Of a stretch of DNA of 5,278 nucleotides, positions 5,223 to 5,278 are shown piece by piece. Within the stretch, counting starts at the first letter, position 1. The number at the start of each line of letters is the position of its first letter. Origin of the DNA: Peptococcaceae bacterium (GTDB lineage: Bacteria > Bacillota > DSM-12270 > Thermacetogeniales > Thermacetogeniaceae); assembly GCA_003132605.1 (NCBI GenBank), contig PKYJ01000101.1, positions 1 through 5,278 on the forward strand, written 5' to 3'. Under the pieces are notes generated by a model. It worked only from the letters and a program-made list of their open reading frames with translations, did no database searches and had not been told where the DNA came from. A program made the translations under genes and the position numbers.

Positions 5223-5278
5223 TTGCAAGTAAAAGTGGCGGAGTTGGTGGGAGAGTCCTCCAGCGGTTGGAAGGATGC
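5223..5278 (+). CDS. Probable dodecin family protein, first 18 codons (3' end outside window)
   Basis: Only the N-terminus is visible: MQVKVAELVGESSSGWKD, with TTG as initiator and the next codon (GC.) very likely Ala. Dodecins are small (about 65-75 residue) flavin-binding proteins that assemble as hollow 12-mers and store or buffer flavin. They begin with a first beta strand and helix of the form V-K-V-x-E-(L/I/V)-V-G-(T/E)-S-x-x-(S/G)-W-x-D-A, which this matches closely. The gene starts 58 bases after the sigF stop, with its own AGGAGG and a possible forespore-type promoter. The call rests on 18 residues, so it is suggestive, not secure. It is clearly not SpoVAA, the usual neighbour of sigF in Bacillus. 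Confidence 0.65.
   Translation, partial: MQVKVAELVGESSSGWKD

Noticed and set aside
5192..5278. Open frame from ATG 5192 (MNSIQIGGGSFASKSGG...)
   Set aside because: It reads through the AGGAGG of the next gene and gives a Gly/Ser-rich sequence with no family resemblance. The TTG 5223 frame gives a dodecin-like N-terminus.

Overview
The window is a chromosomal segment of an endospore-forming Firmicute. Four things support this: the spoIIA sporulation operon (spoIIAA-spoIIAB-sigF), dacF directly upstream of it, strong AGGAGG-type ribosome binding sites, and a gene order (phosphopentomutase, nucleoside phosphorylase, dacF, spoIIA) like that of Bacillus and Clostridia. The high GC content and the SpoIIAB ATP-lid sequence (a DPERLGLGF motif) suggest the Peptococcaceae/Moorella side of the Clostridia. 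That placement is an inference from memory, not a search result.

Layout, all genes on the + strand. (1) 1-654: the 3' part of deoB (phosphopentomutase), cut by the window edge. (2) 708-2012: pdp, pyrimidine-nucleoside phosphorylase. It appears to start at an ATA codon, because no ATG, GTG or TTG exists in frame where the N-terminus must be. (3) 2013-2297: a 285-base intergenic region with a 14-base direct repeat followed by a large two-hairpin structured element, possibly a free-standing HEARO/omega-type RNA or another dispersed repeat. (4) 2298-3449: dacF, a secreted D-Ala-D-Ala carboxypeptidase, closed by a hairpin terminator with a UUCG loop. (5) A sigma-H-like promoter, then spoIIAA (3579-3917), spoIIAB (3934-4377) and sigF (4394-5164), tightly spaced as an operon. 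(6) A sigma-G/sigma-F-like promoter and the first 18 codons of a probable dodecin gene beginning at TTG 5223, cut by the window end.

Together, deoB and pdp form a nucleoside salvage pair: Pdp phosphorolyses pyrimidine nucleosides to (deoxy)ribose 1-phosphate and DeoB isomerises this to the 5-phosphate. DacF trims peptidoglycan stem peptides, in B. subtilis for spore cortex. SpoIIAA, SpoIIAB and SigF form the anti-anti-sigma / anti-sigma / sigma switch that starts forespore gene expression. The terminator and promoter between dacF and spoIIAA suggest that the spoIIA operon is transcribed separately from dacF.

The items most worth a second look are the ATA start of pdp, the structured element at 2100-2251, and the putative dodecin gene with a forespore-type promoter immediately after sigF.
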